A stretch of 64,000 nt of DNA from Collybiopsis luxurians FD-317 M1 (lineage: Eukaryota > Basidiomycota > Agaricomycetes > Agaricales > Omphalotaceae): positions 305,061-369,060 of the forward strand of contig KN834766.1 in the NCBI GenBank assembly GCA_000827265.1. The letters are read 5' to 3'. Numbering within the stretch: the stretch's first letter is position 1; the number at the start of each line of letters is the position of its first letter. A model generated the notes under the pieces. The model ran no database searches and was not told the DNA's origin. It saw nothing but the letters and a program-made list of their open reading frames with translations. The translations under genes were made by a program, and so were the position numbers. Shown one piece after another: positions 10,686-21,964 of the stretch.

Positions 10686-11509
10686 CTTTCCAGTAGCCCT
10701 TCGAAGGAATAAGGAAAACTGCTTTAGAAGAGACAGTTGAGATCATTGAATTTATACCTCGACCTTAGCATCTTCGGTCCCGACTTGGTAGTGGTAGAGT
10801 CCTATGATGCAAAAATAGCCCTCAGTTTCGGCGACAGAGAAGTTAGGTTTCGAGGCACCCGTTGAATGGTTCTCTCAACTTTAAGGTCATCGTGCAGACA
10901 ATTATAGAGATGAAAATGAGTTGTTGTGTCATACGTTCAGTTCAAGAAGCGCTTGTTCGAAGAAATATCGGAAAAGCGCGCAATTATTTCCCGAAAGCAA
11001 ACAGAGTGACGGATTAGCACATACATAGAATGACGTATCGACGTGCGGTGTTCGCTGAATATGTTGCAGGACAATCATAACTCGAGTTGATAGACGGCAC
11101 AACCTCGCCAAGGCAGTTCATTCCAAACCGCGAATCTTCCGAAATGTACAACTCGTGACGGCCCAGCCTTTTCTCCTGAATAGATGCGAGCTTTGTAGCA
11201 ACGCCGACCAATAAGTCCGAGAGAACGGCATGGCTTTTACAGAGGACTCCGCCGGCATTTGAACAGGAGATTAGTCGTTAAAGAGGGATATTTTAGCCAG
11301 TGCCGTTTCAATGGAAATTCAGGGACTTTTCAGGAGTACAGATCCACTCACAAAATCGCGGCTCCGAAAAAGTTAGAATGGTATTTCACGCGAGGAAAAT
11401 CCAGACCTCCACCAAACGTTCCAGAACAAATTTGCCACATCTAAGCAGCTTAAACAGGTCAAAGCAACGTCTACGAAGCTCCAAAGACTCAAGCAACACC
11501 ACAGATATT
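10686..11509. promoter_or_regulatory. Upstream region of AA9 gene 3
   Basis: This 824-base stretch separates AA9 gene 3 from the 3' end of the orphan gene on the same strand. The minus-strand TATA box (TATAAAT, complement of 10750-10756) is 65 bases before the AA9 start codon. I see no other gene. Confidence 0.5.
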
Positions 11510-12155
11510 TCATTCTCCCGCTTTGTTATCAGGAGGTAAACCTACAGCTTTTCTCGTTTCTGCATACTGAACCTTTGCAACCTCCCCCACGTTTTCCCAA
11601 GAGTGAAGTAAAGTTGCCAGTCGAATAGCAACATCGATTGGGTCTACACCACTCTTAATGTTGAGGTAGTCCCGATAAGCCTTAGTTGAATTCGATCCAC
11701 CTCCTCTCCGTCCCCGCTTGACCTCTTCCTCCGCTCTATTGACGATCCGACTGAGAATACCCCCAAGTAACTGGTCTAGCTCACGCAACTCCTTTTTATC
11801 GTTCTGAACAGTATCCCATATCCGTTTCCAGCCAGCCCACAAGTTTCTGGTGCTCTCATTTTGGCGGGTTAAGAAGAAAAGCTTGAAGGCCCTCCACAAA
11901 AAAGTGGAATCGACGAATATCCGAAAGCCGACCATGCCAGCGGCAGCGAACGCGAATAATTCAAGTTCTTTCGGAATGATGTCGGTCTATGTAGAAGGTG
12001 AGCGATTATTTCCTACACGCAAAACAAAGGGCTAAACTCACCTCGGCAATATGCCTCAGCCGCTGCATTTTTTCATCTTCTGTCTGGGGCGACGAAGAGT
12101 CGCTATCTTTGGCGTTGGGTTCGGAAGGTGGAGCAGATGAGGTAGTATAGGACAT
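11510..12155 (-). CDS. Hypothetical protein, 196 aa
   Basis: Two exons on the minus strand: 12155-12042 and 11986-11510, joined through a 55-nt intron (GTGAGT...TAG). The N-terminal 38 residues are polar and rich in Ser, Pro and acidic residues. A hydrophobic stretch follows (about 45-75, ELELFAFAAAGMVGFRIF), which could be one membrane segment, and then a charged helical region with a glycine/arginine patch RGRRGGG. I do not recognise a family. The ATG at 12155 was chosen because it opens the exon that splices in phase. CpG content is normal, which fits an active host gene. Confidence 0.6.
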
Positions 12156-12756
12156 ATATCGGAAGCAGCTACATATAAAGTTCTAATTTCAGAGAGGCTC
12201 CTGGTAACGAAAGCAGTAACGACCTACATGTTTGAAGAGATGATTACAGGTCTGGCAAATCGCGGTGAGACTGTGTTTGGACCTCAATACCATGAATCGA
12301 TGGGAAATATGAGGTATATTTACAAGAATGACCTGAGCTTAAATGAAGGATCGACCGTGTTCGTACTGGGCAAACTGGCCGGAGGCGCGACATGATGATG
12401 GTCGTTCGAAAGAAAGGAGTAGGCGCTCAGACACGTGCCCGCGACCAAGGCTAGCGCCCAGACGCGTTCCTCTTACCGCGATATACGCGCACCGGGCACC
12501 CAAGCCATTAATTTTTCATTTTCATGATTTGGCATTACTTCAGTGGCTCAAGCGGTGCAATATTTCGACAAAGCCTGACAGAGCGCGCTGCGGAGGATCA
12601 GCGTCTATATAGCCATATAATTCAATTCGGTTTCCATCAGAAATCAGATGGTGCTTTTATTCTTTCCCTGACCACCACGTTTTCGTGTCTGCTTAACGCG
12701 GTCGAAGTAACTGCTTTAACGTCCGCCTCCTCGGCCGGGCCTCTGGTAACACCATA
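12156..12756. promoter_or_regulatory. Divergent upstream region of orphan and F-box genes
   Basis: 600 bases between the divergent starts at 12155 and 12757. From about 12645 on the sequence is shared with 29440 onward, so the 3-kb dispersed duplication took about 110 bases of this promoter. No gene is supported. Confidence 0.5.
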
Positions 12757-14876
12757 ATGCTCCCCTCCTCTTCCTCCGCTAAGTCCAGGAAATCGAATGC
12801 TACGCCCAAAAGTAGCCATTCGAATGCTGTCCGAGGCGTTCGTCGGACGCCGCCCACTATAGACACCAATCTCAACTCTTACGACCGTACCGACCCTTTC
12901 CAGGCCTTCAATGTCCTGCTGAAACTTATCGGTTCACTTTCTTCCCGTATTGGAGGTTGCCAGTATCGTCTAACGCCTCAGGAGCACAAACTCTCTTTGC
13001 ACCTTTTGAATGTCGTCGAGCCGTTCGTCAGCTCCACCCCTTCGAAAAGGACTCTAATTACTAGACAGCCGACAGAAATTCTCGATGCTATAGTCTTTCA
13101 TATCAGCTCGCGAGTGGATCTGCTGAACCTGGCAATGACATGTTCGCGCATGCAAAGCGTGGTCATTCCCAGGCATTTTGACTATCGAGTCCTCAAATGC
13201 AAAGTCAGCAGCATCAGTGTATGGAATCATCTTAGCGTGCACCGGTCGCTAGCAATGAACGTTCGGCGTTTGGAGGTGTTGGATGAGCGTGCTGCGGGGT
13301 CGGGAATGGGGACTGGGGATCAGACTAAGGAGATGGTACCCGGTGGAATATCATCGACGGAGACGGATTTGGAAGACACGGACGACGAGCTGGGAATGCA
13401 CGAGAAACACGAGCAGTATCTCTTGGATGCATTGAGCAAAATGTCTCATCTCGAGTCGTTTGCATGGAGCTGTAACCATTCGCCAATCTCTATCGACCTC
13501 CTTTGGCCCATGCTTTTGAAATGCCATACCTTGAGGGAAGTGGAGATCAACGACAACCTGGTTTTCTCTCCGGTTACCAATGATGAATCGGAAGGAGATA
13601 GTCCCAATGTAGCAGTTGTGAGTTTACAGCCCTAGGCCTCACCTGATTCCGATATTCTTTCAGGCTCACGAATTAAGGGCGGTCGCCCTGAAGTCAAACA
13701 AGCATGTGTACGGCTCAGCAAAACATCCCGATTTCACTCGCGTAAAGGGAATGCTGAACAGCTGCCCAAACTTGGAGGTGCGACTACGACTGCCGTTGTT
13801 GCTTTACGTAGCTTATATCTGCCTAGTCACTGAACATAGCTTACACGCAACCTCGCTCTTTACCTCATGCGCATCTTTCCGCCGACGATCTCTTCCTATT
13901 CGGTCGCTGGCCTAATCTCACTTCGCTGACTCTTACCAACCTCCGCTGCTCGCCATCTACCGGCCTCGATGCCGCCAGTTCCTTCCTATTTGCTCACCTC
14001 AACCTCGAAATCCTCCATCTCGACATGAGCCCCGGAACAGCTACCTGGTACAACAAGCTTGTCTTCCCTCCAAACTGCCTCCCGCGCCTACGCGAGCTCA
14101 AAGCTCATCGAGATCTCGTTAGCTCGCTCCTCGCTTGTCCAAGCGATGCTCCTAGACCTTTGGAGATCATCAAAGGAGTCCGTCTCACTCAAGCGACCGA
14201 CTTGCAACAGAGTGCAGACGCATTCTTCTTCAACCTCCGCCGGCACGGTGTCAACGTGAAGCGGGTCGAGCTGACCAGCTGGCATGAGATGGAGGATATC
14301 CGAAGGCTGATAGAATCCACGCCCAAACTGACTTGGTTGGATCTGGGGAAGAAGGGTAACGGGAATCATCACGATCGACTGGGCGGTTCTGGAGCTTCTT
14401 CGAGCGGCGCTGCTGCAAAGTCGTCCTCGTCCTCGTCCTCGTCGCACTTTTCTGTTGTGAACGCGAACGAGTGGGCGATACTGCTTTCAGCCGCTCCGGA
14501 GCTTACGACGTTCCATGGTGTCAAGTTCTTCTACGAAGTGTCCTTGCAGGCCCAGGCCTCTATCGCCAATGCGGCAAATCTACCTCTCTACGCTAATGGG
14601 TCTACCGGTAACTCAAACTCAGGTACTGGTCCGGCTCCGGGAGCTACTGCACACGTGAACCTAAACCTTATGAACCTGAGTATGACTGACCGGAGCAGGA
14701 TACGAAAGAATGATGAGACGGCTAGCATGTTGGCGTGGAAGTGTACGAAGTTGAGGAGAGTAGACCACTGGGAGGACGGGGGAGGAAAAGTTGTAGTGAT
14801 TATAAGAGACTGTGGGGACGGAAAGGAGAAGGACAAGGTGGCACCTAGATGGGAGATTAGGAGGGTTAAGCAGTAA
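12757..14876 (+). CDS. F-box protein with leucine-rich C-terminal region
   Basis: Three exons: 12757-13617, 13664-13777, 13827-14876, giving 674 aa. An F-box-like motif lies at about residues 107-150 (RQPTEILDAIVFHISSR, then LLNLAMTCSRM). After it come leucine-spaced segments such as FGRWPNLTSLTLTNLR and HLNLEILHLDM, typical of the loose LRR-like tails of fungal F-box proteins. A serine run (SSSSSSSS) lies in the last third. Known: F-box proteins bind Skp1 and bring substrates to SCF ubiquitin ligases. The substrate here is unknown. A second, broken copy lies at 29553-31646 and confirms the exon plan. Confidence 0.85.
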
Positions 14877-15214
14877 ATCGAGGAGAAATATTCGCCCCGA
14901 GCACGAGATAAATCAGTATGTATATGTTCATTTTACTCGTATGTCTGTAGACCGATGCAAGCCCATACCCAAAATGCATAACATTTTTCTGTCATCCATC
15001 TCGCCCAAGGGAGCACGATTAGCTGCATGTGGGATGGATCTTAGGTGGACAGATGCAAGTCCAATGTTCCTTCCCTCAAGGAACATGAAAACCAGGCAAG
15101 CGGGATAAGCATACGAACAGATCGGCCCTGCTTGACGTCTCGATGCCGGTACGCTACTGTGCCATCCGCAGGTGATTGCTAGGTTTTCACGCATGTCCAT
15201 TGTTCATCAATCAT

Positions 15215-15545
15215 CCGCGTTGTTTGCTTCAAGACAAGGGATGACCCGCACTCTCACCCTACACCGCACTATTGAGTGAAAGCAAGTCAAAACTCGGTCA
15301 TGTATCGGTGCGGACCTGCGGTTGGTGCTGAAGAGCGTTCTTACAAGTTATGATACGCCTGTCATCGCGGGATTCAATTCTTTTATCTCTACGCTGTAAG
15401 TATCACTTGTAACAACTTGAATCTGTAGTGTTAAGAGATATCGCCCAGAATGCAGATGACGAGCTTATCCTTTCTATAACCGAAGGCGGGTGTCCTACTG
15501 GTACTCTGGGGCTCTCTACCATGCAATACAGTTTACCTTGCACTG
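15215..15545 (+). pseudogene. Relic of small cysteine-rich secreted protein gene
   Basis: Three blocks in the right order match the intact genes at 33587 and 35528. They are CGTTGTTTGC...GACCCGCACTCTCACC (about 15218-15262, exon 1), AGTTATGATACGCCTGTCATC (about 15350-15372, exon 2), and GAATGCAGATGACGAGCTTATCC with GGCGGGTGTCCTACTGG (about 15445-15505, exon 3). The start codon, signal peptide and frame are lost. The relic lies inside the 3-kb dispersed duplication. Confidence 0.75.
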
Positions 15546-15873
15546 TAAGTCACTGCGGTTTCGTCTTTTGTTAATACTCGTGCTCCCTGGTAACATGCGA
15601 GTAGACAACCTTTGCTCTTGGGCATAGAGCATTTGATCCATGGAATATGAATATTCACGATAATTACGAGTCCGGAATGAAATGAAGGAAACAGTAACCT
15701 ATTTTCAGAATCTTTTTCAGGCAAAAAATTCTCGCTTCAAGTCAAATTATGTATCTGATCATCATGATCTTGACCTCCAAGGGGCCTTATAAAGGGCCTC
15801 TGAATATGATTTATGAGTACGTATAACCACTGCTTTCCTGCCTCGCTCGACAAAAGGTACCCTAGGTTGAGCC

Positions 15874-17689
15874 ATGGCGTCCAATTTATCAAGGTTTGTT
15901 GTGCGCAGTATCACAGAGGCTGAAACAAAGTTCGCGTACGTCTCATCCTAAGTGAATCTTACCGTAGTGACTGACTATCTCTAGGGGAACACTCGGTTAT
16001 GTGTGCACGATTACTGGGATAGTCCTATGTTTCTTGGTTCTGGTAGCATACGTGGTAGCGTCGTTCTATCCCAAAGCCAGGCAACATCTGGATAGGGTCA
16101 GCGCATTTAACTTGTGCTAAGTGATAGTTCCTGAAAGATTATCAGGTCAGCTTTCGCCTGCTGGTTTACACACTCATTTTCCGGTGGGTCTGGTCCTCTC
16201 TTGTCATATCTGCTTGTTATTGAAGGATTTACAGTGTGCTCTATGGGATCGTGTTTTCCGTTACTGCTGCGCAAACGGGTCCTGGATCACTGTGTACTTT
16301 TGGAGCTTTTGCGGTGAACGTGAGTTTTGTGGCCTTCAGTCGCTGTCCAAATCGCTACTAACCTGCCTTTCAGTTCACACTCAGTTCTGCAACGTTCTTC
16401 ACGACATGTATTGCCCTCAATCTTCAGTGCGTCATTGAGCCTCTTTATCGATTAATATTGACTCTAGGCCGACAAACTAGATTGGTCCTCGTCCACCGCG
16501 TAAACGGCAGAAAAATGGAGAAATACTACGTTATTGGGACCATTCTTTTGGTGTTGGCGATAACGGTCCCGGCTTATGGTCTTGACCAATTTGGGTAAAT
16601 GCCTTTGAATGAGATCGTCAGAATGACTTCTAACCCCACCTTCTTAGCTGGAACGAAGACAGCTTTACCTGTTGGTTCAAGAATCCTAACCCTCATATTC
16701 GTCTGCAATGGGTGATTGGCACCCAATCCGTTTGGATCGCCCTCGCAGCAACCATTGAGACTGTGTGTTCTTCCGTGGTCTTGATCTGGATGTACCGTTT
16801 TCAAGTAAACCTATACTTGGATATATTTGGCTAACACATTAACCTTACTCACCTAAACGTTGTAACAGATGACGACAAGATATTTACAAAAAGCGTCTCA
16901 ACCTATCCGATGCCTGGTGACCACTAGAAATACCGGTCAAACATGGGTCACATCCAGCTCCTCGACAAGAGTTCTTGGCCAAGCGCACAAGCATCGGACT
17001 GTCATTCTAAGAATCGGTGTGTCATGGCCTTCCGTTTCCTCTTCGGAAACTTTAGCTGACTCATTTTCCCTAGCGCTGTATCCGATCGTCTCATTGGTGG
17101 TCAACTTCTCAACTGTGGCTCTCGATCTCAATTCGACTATTGTGGGGACGACCGACGAATTCGTGAGTTCTGCCCATCTGGCGTCTATCTTCTCCCGACC
17201 GAAAAGCTCCACAGCAATATCGACTCCTCGTGCTTGGTAAAGTTTATCCAGTTCTGGTGTCATGACATGTACACTTACGGCTGCTTGTAGACCTTTGTTT
17301 ATAGGGCTTCAGAACCGCAGTATATGCAGTACTTGCTATTTTCGATCCTGTGCGTGATGGACAAACTTTCAATATTCTCTTTATTCTTCATCTGTCTTTC
17401 TGACAAAAAACAGGGTTTCACGAAAGCGGTCCGAGAAATTTGTATGCTTAAGTCATGGGCAACCGGTGATACTGGAAGGACGGTATCCAGCCTAAGATTT
17501 GCTTCCGGGCAAAGCAAAAATTCGGGAAAGCTAGTCATCAATGTGGAACTGGAGATGGGCACCTATTCCGACTCTACTGGCGTCAAAGATTCAAAGATCC
17601 ACAGTCACTCAGGAGATGATTCGGAAGCTCAGATCACGCAGAACCAGATCCCCAGACTGACCGCCTTGAAGGACAAGCTACTTTGCTGA
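15874..17689 (+). CDS. Fungal seven-transmembrane GPCR-like receptor
   Basis: Twelve exons: 15874-15935, 15985-16096, 16146-16183, 16235-16319, 16374-16426, 16481-16594, 16648-16804, 16869-17016, 17074-17162, 17207-17236, 17305-17349, 17414-17689, for 402 aa. Hydrophobic segments form a 7TM pattern: GYVCTITGIVLCFLVL (1), SFRLLVYTLIF (2), FTLSSATFFTTCIAL (3), YYVIGTILLVLAITV (4), SVWIALAATIETV (5), ALYPIVSLVVNFS (6), TAVYAVLAIF (7). The blocks VHRVNGRKMEKYY after TM3 and DPGFTKAVRE after TM7 resemble Git3/cAMP-receptor-like fungal GPCRs. Likely a plasma-membrane receptor signalling through a G protein; ligand unknown. Exons 10 and 11 are short and least certain. Confidence 0.75.
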
Positions 17690-18105
17690 CACGGACACGG
17701 ATCGACGAACAAAGCATTCTACGCACCCAGCATGAGATGGAATTAGAACAAGAGAGGAAGTTTGAGCGGCAGCTGTGATGGATGAAGTTCAGTTTCTGGA
17801 AAGTCGGAAGCCCTCGCTTGTCACCGAGGCTTTCATCATTATTTACAATCTAATAGTAATATTTATGGCTCGATACTGATGTTTGTGGGATTTTCAAAAA
17901 ATAATTCGAAAAGGAAAATTCCAAAAAAGGAAAAAAAGAAGGAAGAGTTTGCGAGGATCCTATACCTTCATTGGCTTTAATTGCTATTTTTCGCTCACCA
18001 TACAGACACTCTTAGCTGTCTGCAGAATTTCCATCCTGTCTAATGTTTTTTTTGCTTTGCCGGTTAAACCATTTCGGCGCAACAAGATACTGAAATGAAG
18101 ATATA
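17690..18105. other. AT-rich 3' flank of GPCR gene
   Basis: After the TGA at 17689 the DNA turns AT-rich. A charged frame continues briefly (about 17695-17778), so a further terminal exon cannot be ruled out. No other gene seen. Confidence 0.4.
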
Positions 18106-18771
18106 CTATGGTTCGCAGGGTACTTGTAAAAAACATGAGTTTCGATGATACTGTAATAAATACTTACCGGAATAGAATTCTGAGTACACAGCTGGAATCG
18201 CAGAGCCTTCAAACCTCTAAATCCAGAATCTAAGAGGAATCCAGGATGTACTGCGGGCATCGGGCAATGACCGAGCAGAAAAAGGGATCTTTCAAATTTT
18301 TGTCACACAAATGTCACGATGGGGTCGCTGGTCGGCATTTCGGTTGGTCGGCAGATAAGTTCCGAGAGCGCGAAGCGCCGAGCTGCGGCTTGGGTTCTGT
18401 CACGCTGGAACACTCACTCTCTTTTTTTTGTTCGTCCAAAGCTCAAATGGAGCTGAAATATTGCAAAAGTTGGGAGAAGGACTCTTAAGACCCTTCTCAA
18501 TGCTTTCACCAAAATTTGGCCACTTTAACAAATGTCTTTTTACTGTTCCTGGCAATTTATGTAGAATCACGCTGTGGATTTCTACGAGTTTTCATCTCTC
18601 ATTTGTGTGTTCCCTCCAAAATTCTCATTTCAAGTTGGTAGAATCATAACTAAGTAGTGAAATAATACACTGATAAAATCTTAGAGGCACTGTGTATCTC
18701 AAACGTTCAAAATTAAACATTTTCAAAAAATCACAAGTACCCTGTTGCCGTAAGTACCCTGCGAACCATAG
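18106..18771. mobile_element. TA-flanked MITE, 666 bp
   Basis: The ends are inverted repeats of about 20 bp (CTATGGTTCGCAGGGTACTT at 18106, its complement ending at 18771), flanked by TA at 18104-18105 and 18772-18773. A TA target-site duplication is the mark of Tc1/mariner-type transposition. The inside codes for nothing recognisable, so this is a non-autonomous element. The inner part (about 18330-18410) is GC-rich. A partial repeat of the end motif (AAGTACCCTG) sits just inside the right end. Confidence 0.75.
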
Positions 18772-18983
18772 TAGTTCCTGTTCACTCATTTCCCTAGATA
18801 TCCCCATAAATTGGTGCCGAAACTATTAGTAATATATACTTAGAGCTCTCAGATTTTTTTGAGCCCAAGTTAAAGGGTCTTGCACAAGTCGAACGAATTA
18901 TTTCTGAAATTGACGAAAAAGGGAATTCAGATACTGGGGCATGCCGTCGTCAGCCGTGTCGCGTATGTCACATGTCAGTCCTA

Positions 18984-19244
18984 CACTGGCGCTCAAAACT
19001 GATTGACCCCCCAAATTGGGTAGGTGGTTTCCCACGGGGGCTCAAACCCTTCTCTTCCTCGATGTTCGCTGAGCCAGCAGTTCTCAAGTAGCAAACTCAG
19101 CCTCCTGCTTAATTCTTTCTTTCATAAAGATCATATACTTTCTACTACTACAATATTAAGTTTCCCTCGAGGTGAAGGTTCTGAGCCCCGTGTGAAAATG
19201 CTACTCAATTTGGGGGGAGGGTCACTTAGTTTTGAGCGCCAGTG
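18984..19244. mobile_element. TA-flanked MITE, 261 bp
   Basis: Inverted ends of about 40 bp, starting CACTGGCGCTCAAAACT on both sides and continuing through CCCCCCAAATTG, are flanked by TA at 18982-18983 and 19245-19246. The element is short, non-coding and fits a Tc1/mariner-derived MITE. It lies 212 bases from the previous MITE, whose ends are different, so two families inserted side by side. Confidence 0.82.
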
Positions 19245-21960
19245 TACGTTGCAGAGTTCCGTTGTTTACATAAGCAAAATTAAAAGTTCCCCTATCCCTA
19301 TCAGCTGCGAATCTCTTTGTCCACATCAATTCATTCATAGCTTGCCTTTCTAGACAAGCTTCCAATAATCATTTCTCAATTTGTCAAGGGAACTTGCTCT
19401 TTTACTGCCTATTTGATGCAAAAAGCTATGAATCATTCAGGCAAATACATGTTAAGCTCAACAAAGGACAAGAATGAAAATCTAGTTCTCGATGCTTCCT
19501 AGCTTCAAGGATTTGATGGATTTGGATGGATTTGGGTGTAACTGGTTATGTCAACTTGGTGTGTATCTCATGCTTAATCCTTGTTACAAGTTCTAGCTAT
19601 TCTTCATACTTTATGAGTCCAGGATGTAATGGAGGAATTGTCTTGCAAGGGGACTTGACCACTTTCCCACAGTCTTTCACAGCTCAATATATTGGATTTT
19701 ATCCCCATATTTGGACTTGTCACTTTTTGTGACTTGTGTTATTTGTGTGACTTTCCAACCACCACAATCTCCTTCCTCCATTTCTCTGTGCTTTCTCATG
19801 TAGCTCTGTGCACCCTCTCCTCTTATTGCCCTTTCTCCCACTCCCTTTAATTTTTACCTTTTTTTTTCTTTCTCTTTGCTATGTCGCTGCTTCTTGATGT
19901 TTATTCTCTGTCACTTGGCTGTTGTTTTCTTCCTGTTGTCTTTGCTGTTCCTGTCATTGAGAGAACAGTGGTAAAGGGCAAACGCCTGAGAATCTCCCTT
20001 AGAAAATCACATTTTTCAGCAATCCTGAAAGGGTATCTGATCAACTATCACTCCCACACACTTAGCATCAAACCCTGACTAGAGCTTCACTCAAAGCTCC
20101 TCTTTTGTATTACTACACTCCCACTATGTATTTGAATGTGTAGGATCCAACAGGTACGAAATGGCCAAGTACCAGAGGGTGGCCAACTTGTGGGTAAGTG
20201 ATAGTATTCCAAACTTGTATGTCAGTATAAGCAACCGGACTCATAGATGCCATGTGCGCAGTGCAATGGCCCACATCCCCCAAGTAACTTATGTATGAAT
20301 AACAATACAATATACATAATTACAGAGGTATAATATAGAAGATGTTCAATCCCACCCCTCACTACATGAAAGTTTGATTTTTTTTGAGTTTCACCCCCTG
20401 CACTTGCTCCTGCCACAATCTTGACATCTATAATAGAAAAGAGACTTTTCAGTCCTGGCTTCTGATTGGCCAGCAGAACTCCACTGAAGCATCCATATTA
20501 GGAAGTGCTCAGATAAACTTCAGATTTCATTTTTTTCTTTGCCCACATGCCGTTTTATATTCTCTCTTTCTGTTTCGCACTCCTTCACCAACTTTTGACA
20601 GTACGCATGTATGTACCTGCTCTTTCACCATTCTTCAAGCATTCAACTGAAGTCATGATGTAGCTGGATTCTACACAAAATGTTATGACATTGTGACTTC
20701 CAGCCTCCAAATCCCTTGCTTCCATGGCCAAATACACAAGGTTAGTGTTGCACTGGTCAGATATGCAATGTTGGTGTCAATGCAACCCTATCCCTTCACA
20801 CTTTTTCAGATGGAGCATTGCCCATGAAACCAAAACTTGAACAAAACTGTGTCTATGATGTAATTGCAGTTTCCCCAAAATCTGGTTACATCATAGACTT
20901 CTTGTTACACTGTTCCCTGCCATGTCAGTGATGGATCTGGTTACCTCTTTTTTCTATTCACTTCCTGTTACGCTGTTCTCTGTCATGTCGGCTATGGATC
21001 TTGTAAGCGCTGCTGGAGACTGGATTTAAAGTCTAGGGTTGAATAAGAGTCTGCTGGAGCGAATTAAGTCAGGTTTGCCTCTCATATTGTTTTGAAATCT
21101 GTTCTTGCCTCTGACTTGCTCTGCCTCTTTCAGGGACAATTATCCTATTACTTTTTGCCTACATATCTGTATATTGTTGTCTCATTGTCTAGCTATTTAC
21201 TTCTATTGCCTCTTTTCACTTGTGATTATTCTATGAGCCTTCAGAATTTATTTTCTGATTCTCTGAACACTCCTTGGCAACAGCAGCACTGGTCTGCTTG
21301 AGCAACTTTTCACCTTAATCATCCACCTGACAGCCCCACCAAATGCCATATTCCCAAAGAAAATTGACTTCCAACTCCCGCTTCTTCATTAATGTTTTCT
21401 CTATACATCAAAATGTATGTCTTTTTCCTTTTTTCATCACTACATCTAAATGTTTGCTCTAGCCATCTGTTTCTTCTAACAACCCTCTCAGCCTTGAACA
21501 CGTCACAAGAAGTCAGCATTCAACAGCAAAAGAAAGGGATATTACCTCTGTATCCATCCCTCACTTTGAGCTGGTATACCCATTGTCTTCCTCTGTACTT
21601 CTGTTTCTAATTCTCATTCATTAGAGTCACCCTTCTTCTGAGGTTCAGAGTGCTGCACGCATTCATCCTGACCCCATGCCCTCTGGTATTTTTTGCTTGA
21701 TTGTGATGATTGAGCTTCCCTTGATTCTTTTTTTTTTTAGTGATTCAGCAACCATCTCCTTCTCCTTCTGTCTCACATGCACCATCATTGCCACCAACTT
21801 CTACTAACAATTCTCCTGGTGTGCATTCTGTTGCAACTGATTTCACCACATACATTCCAGGTCTTCTCCAACAGCTAGACAAAATCATGGCTCAAAACCA
21901 TCTTCATTTCATCTCCTCACAAGAATGTTCATTCATCTGTGCATGTTTATGTTTTGTATT
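19245..21960. other. CpG-poor intergenic DNA with no recognised gene
   Basis: The stretch is T-rich and almost free of CpG, unlike the gene space before 18 kb. An imperfect direct repeat of about 45 bases (CTTCTTGTTACACTGTTCCC and CTTCCTGTTACGCTGTTCTC) sits at about 20898-20945 and 20960-21005. Reading frames are short and carry no motif I know. It could be the decayed left part of the Helitron or older elements. Confidence 0.4.
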
Positions 21961-21964
21961 TAGT

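Larger units (their letters stand above)
12645..15670. repeat. Dispersed 3-kb duplication, intact copy (F-box and relic)
   Basis: The sequence matches 29440-32450 in the same orientation across the F-box promoter, gene, 3' flank and the secreted-protein relic. This copy keeps CpG sites and an open F-box frame. The ends near 12645 and 15670 are where I lose the match by eye. Confidence 0.9.

Noticed and set aside
11259..11539. Overlapping plus-strand frames in the AA9 gene 3 upstream region
   Set aside because: Two frames overlap each other without a family match, and lie in promoter and 3' flanking DNA.
14088..14836. Long minus-strand open frames opposite F-box exon 3
   Set aside because: They mirror the coding strand, have no splice or start logic, and recur in the pseudogene copy only because the DNA is duplicated.
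20113..20416. Possible LTR or retroelement end
   Set aside because: I found no second matching repeat, primer site or coding domain nearby.
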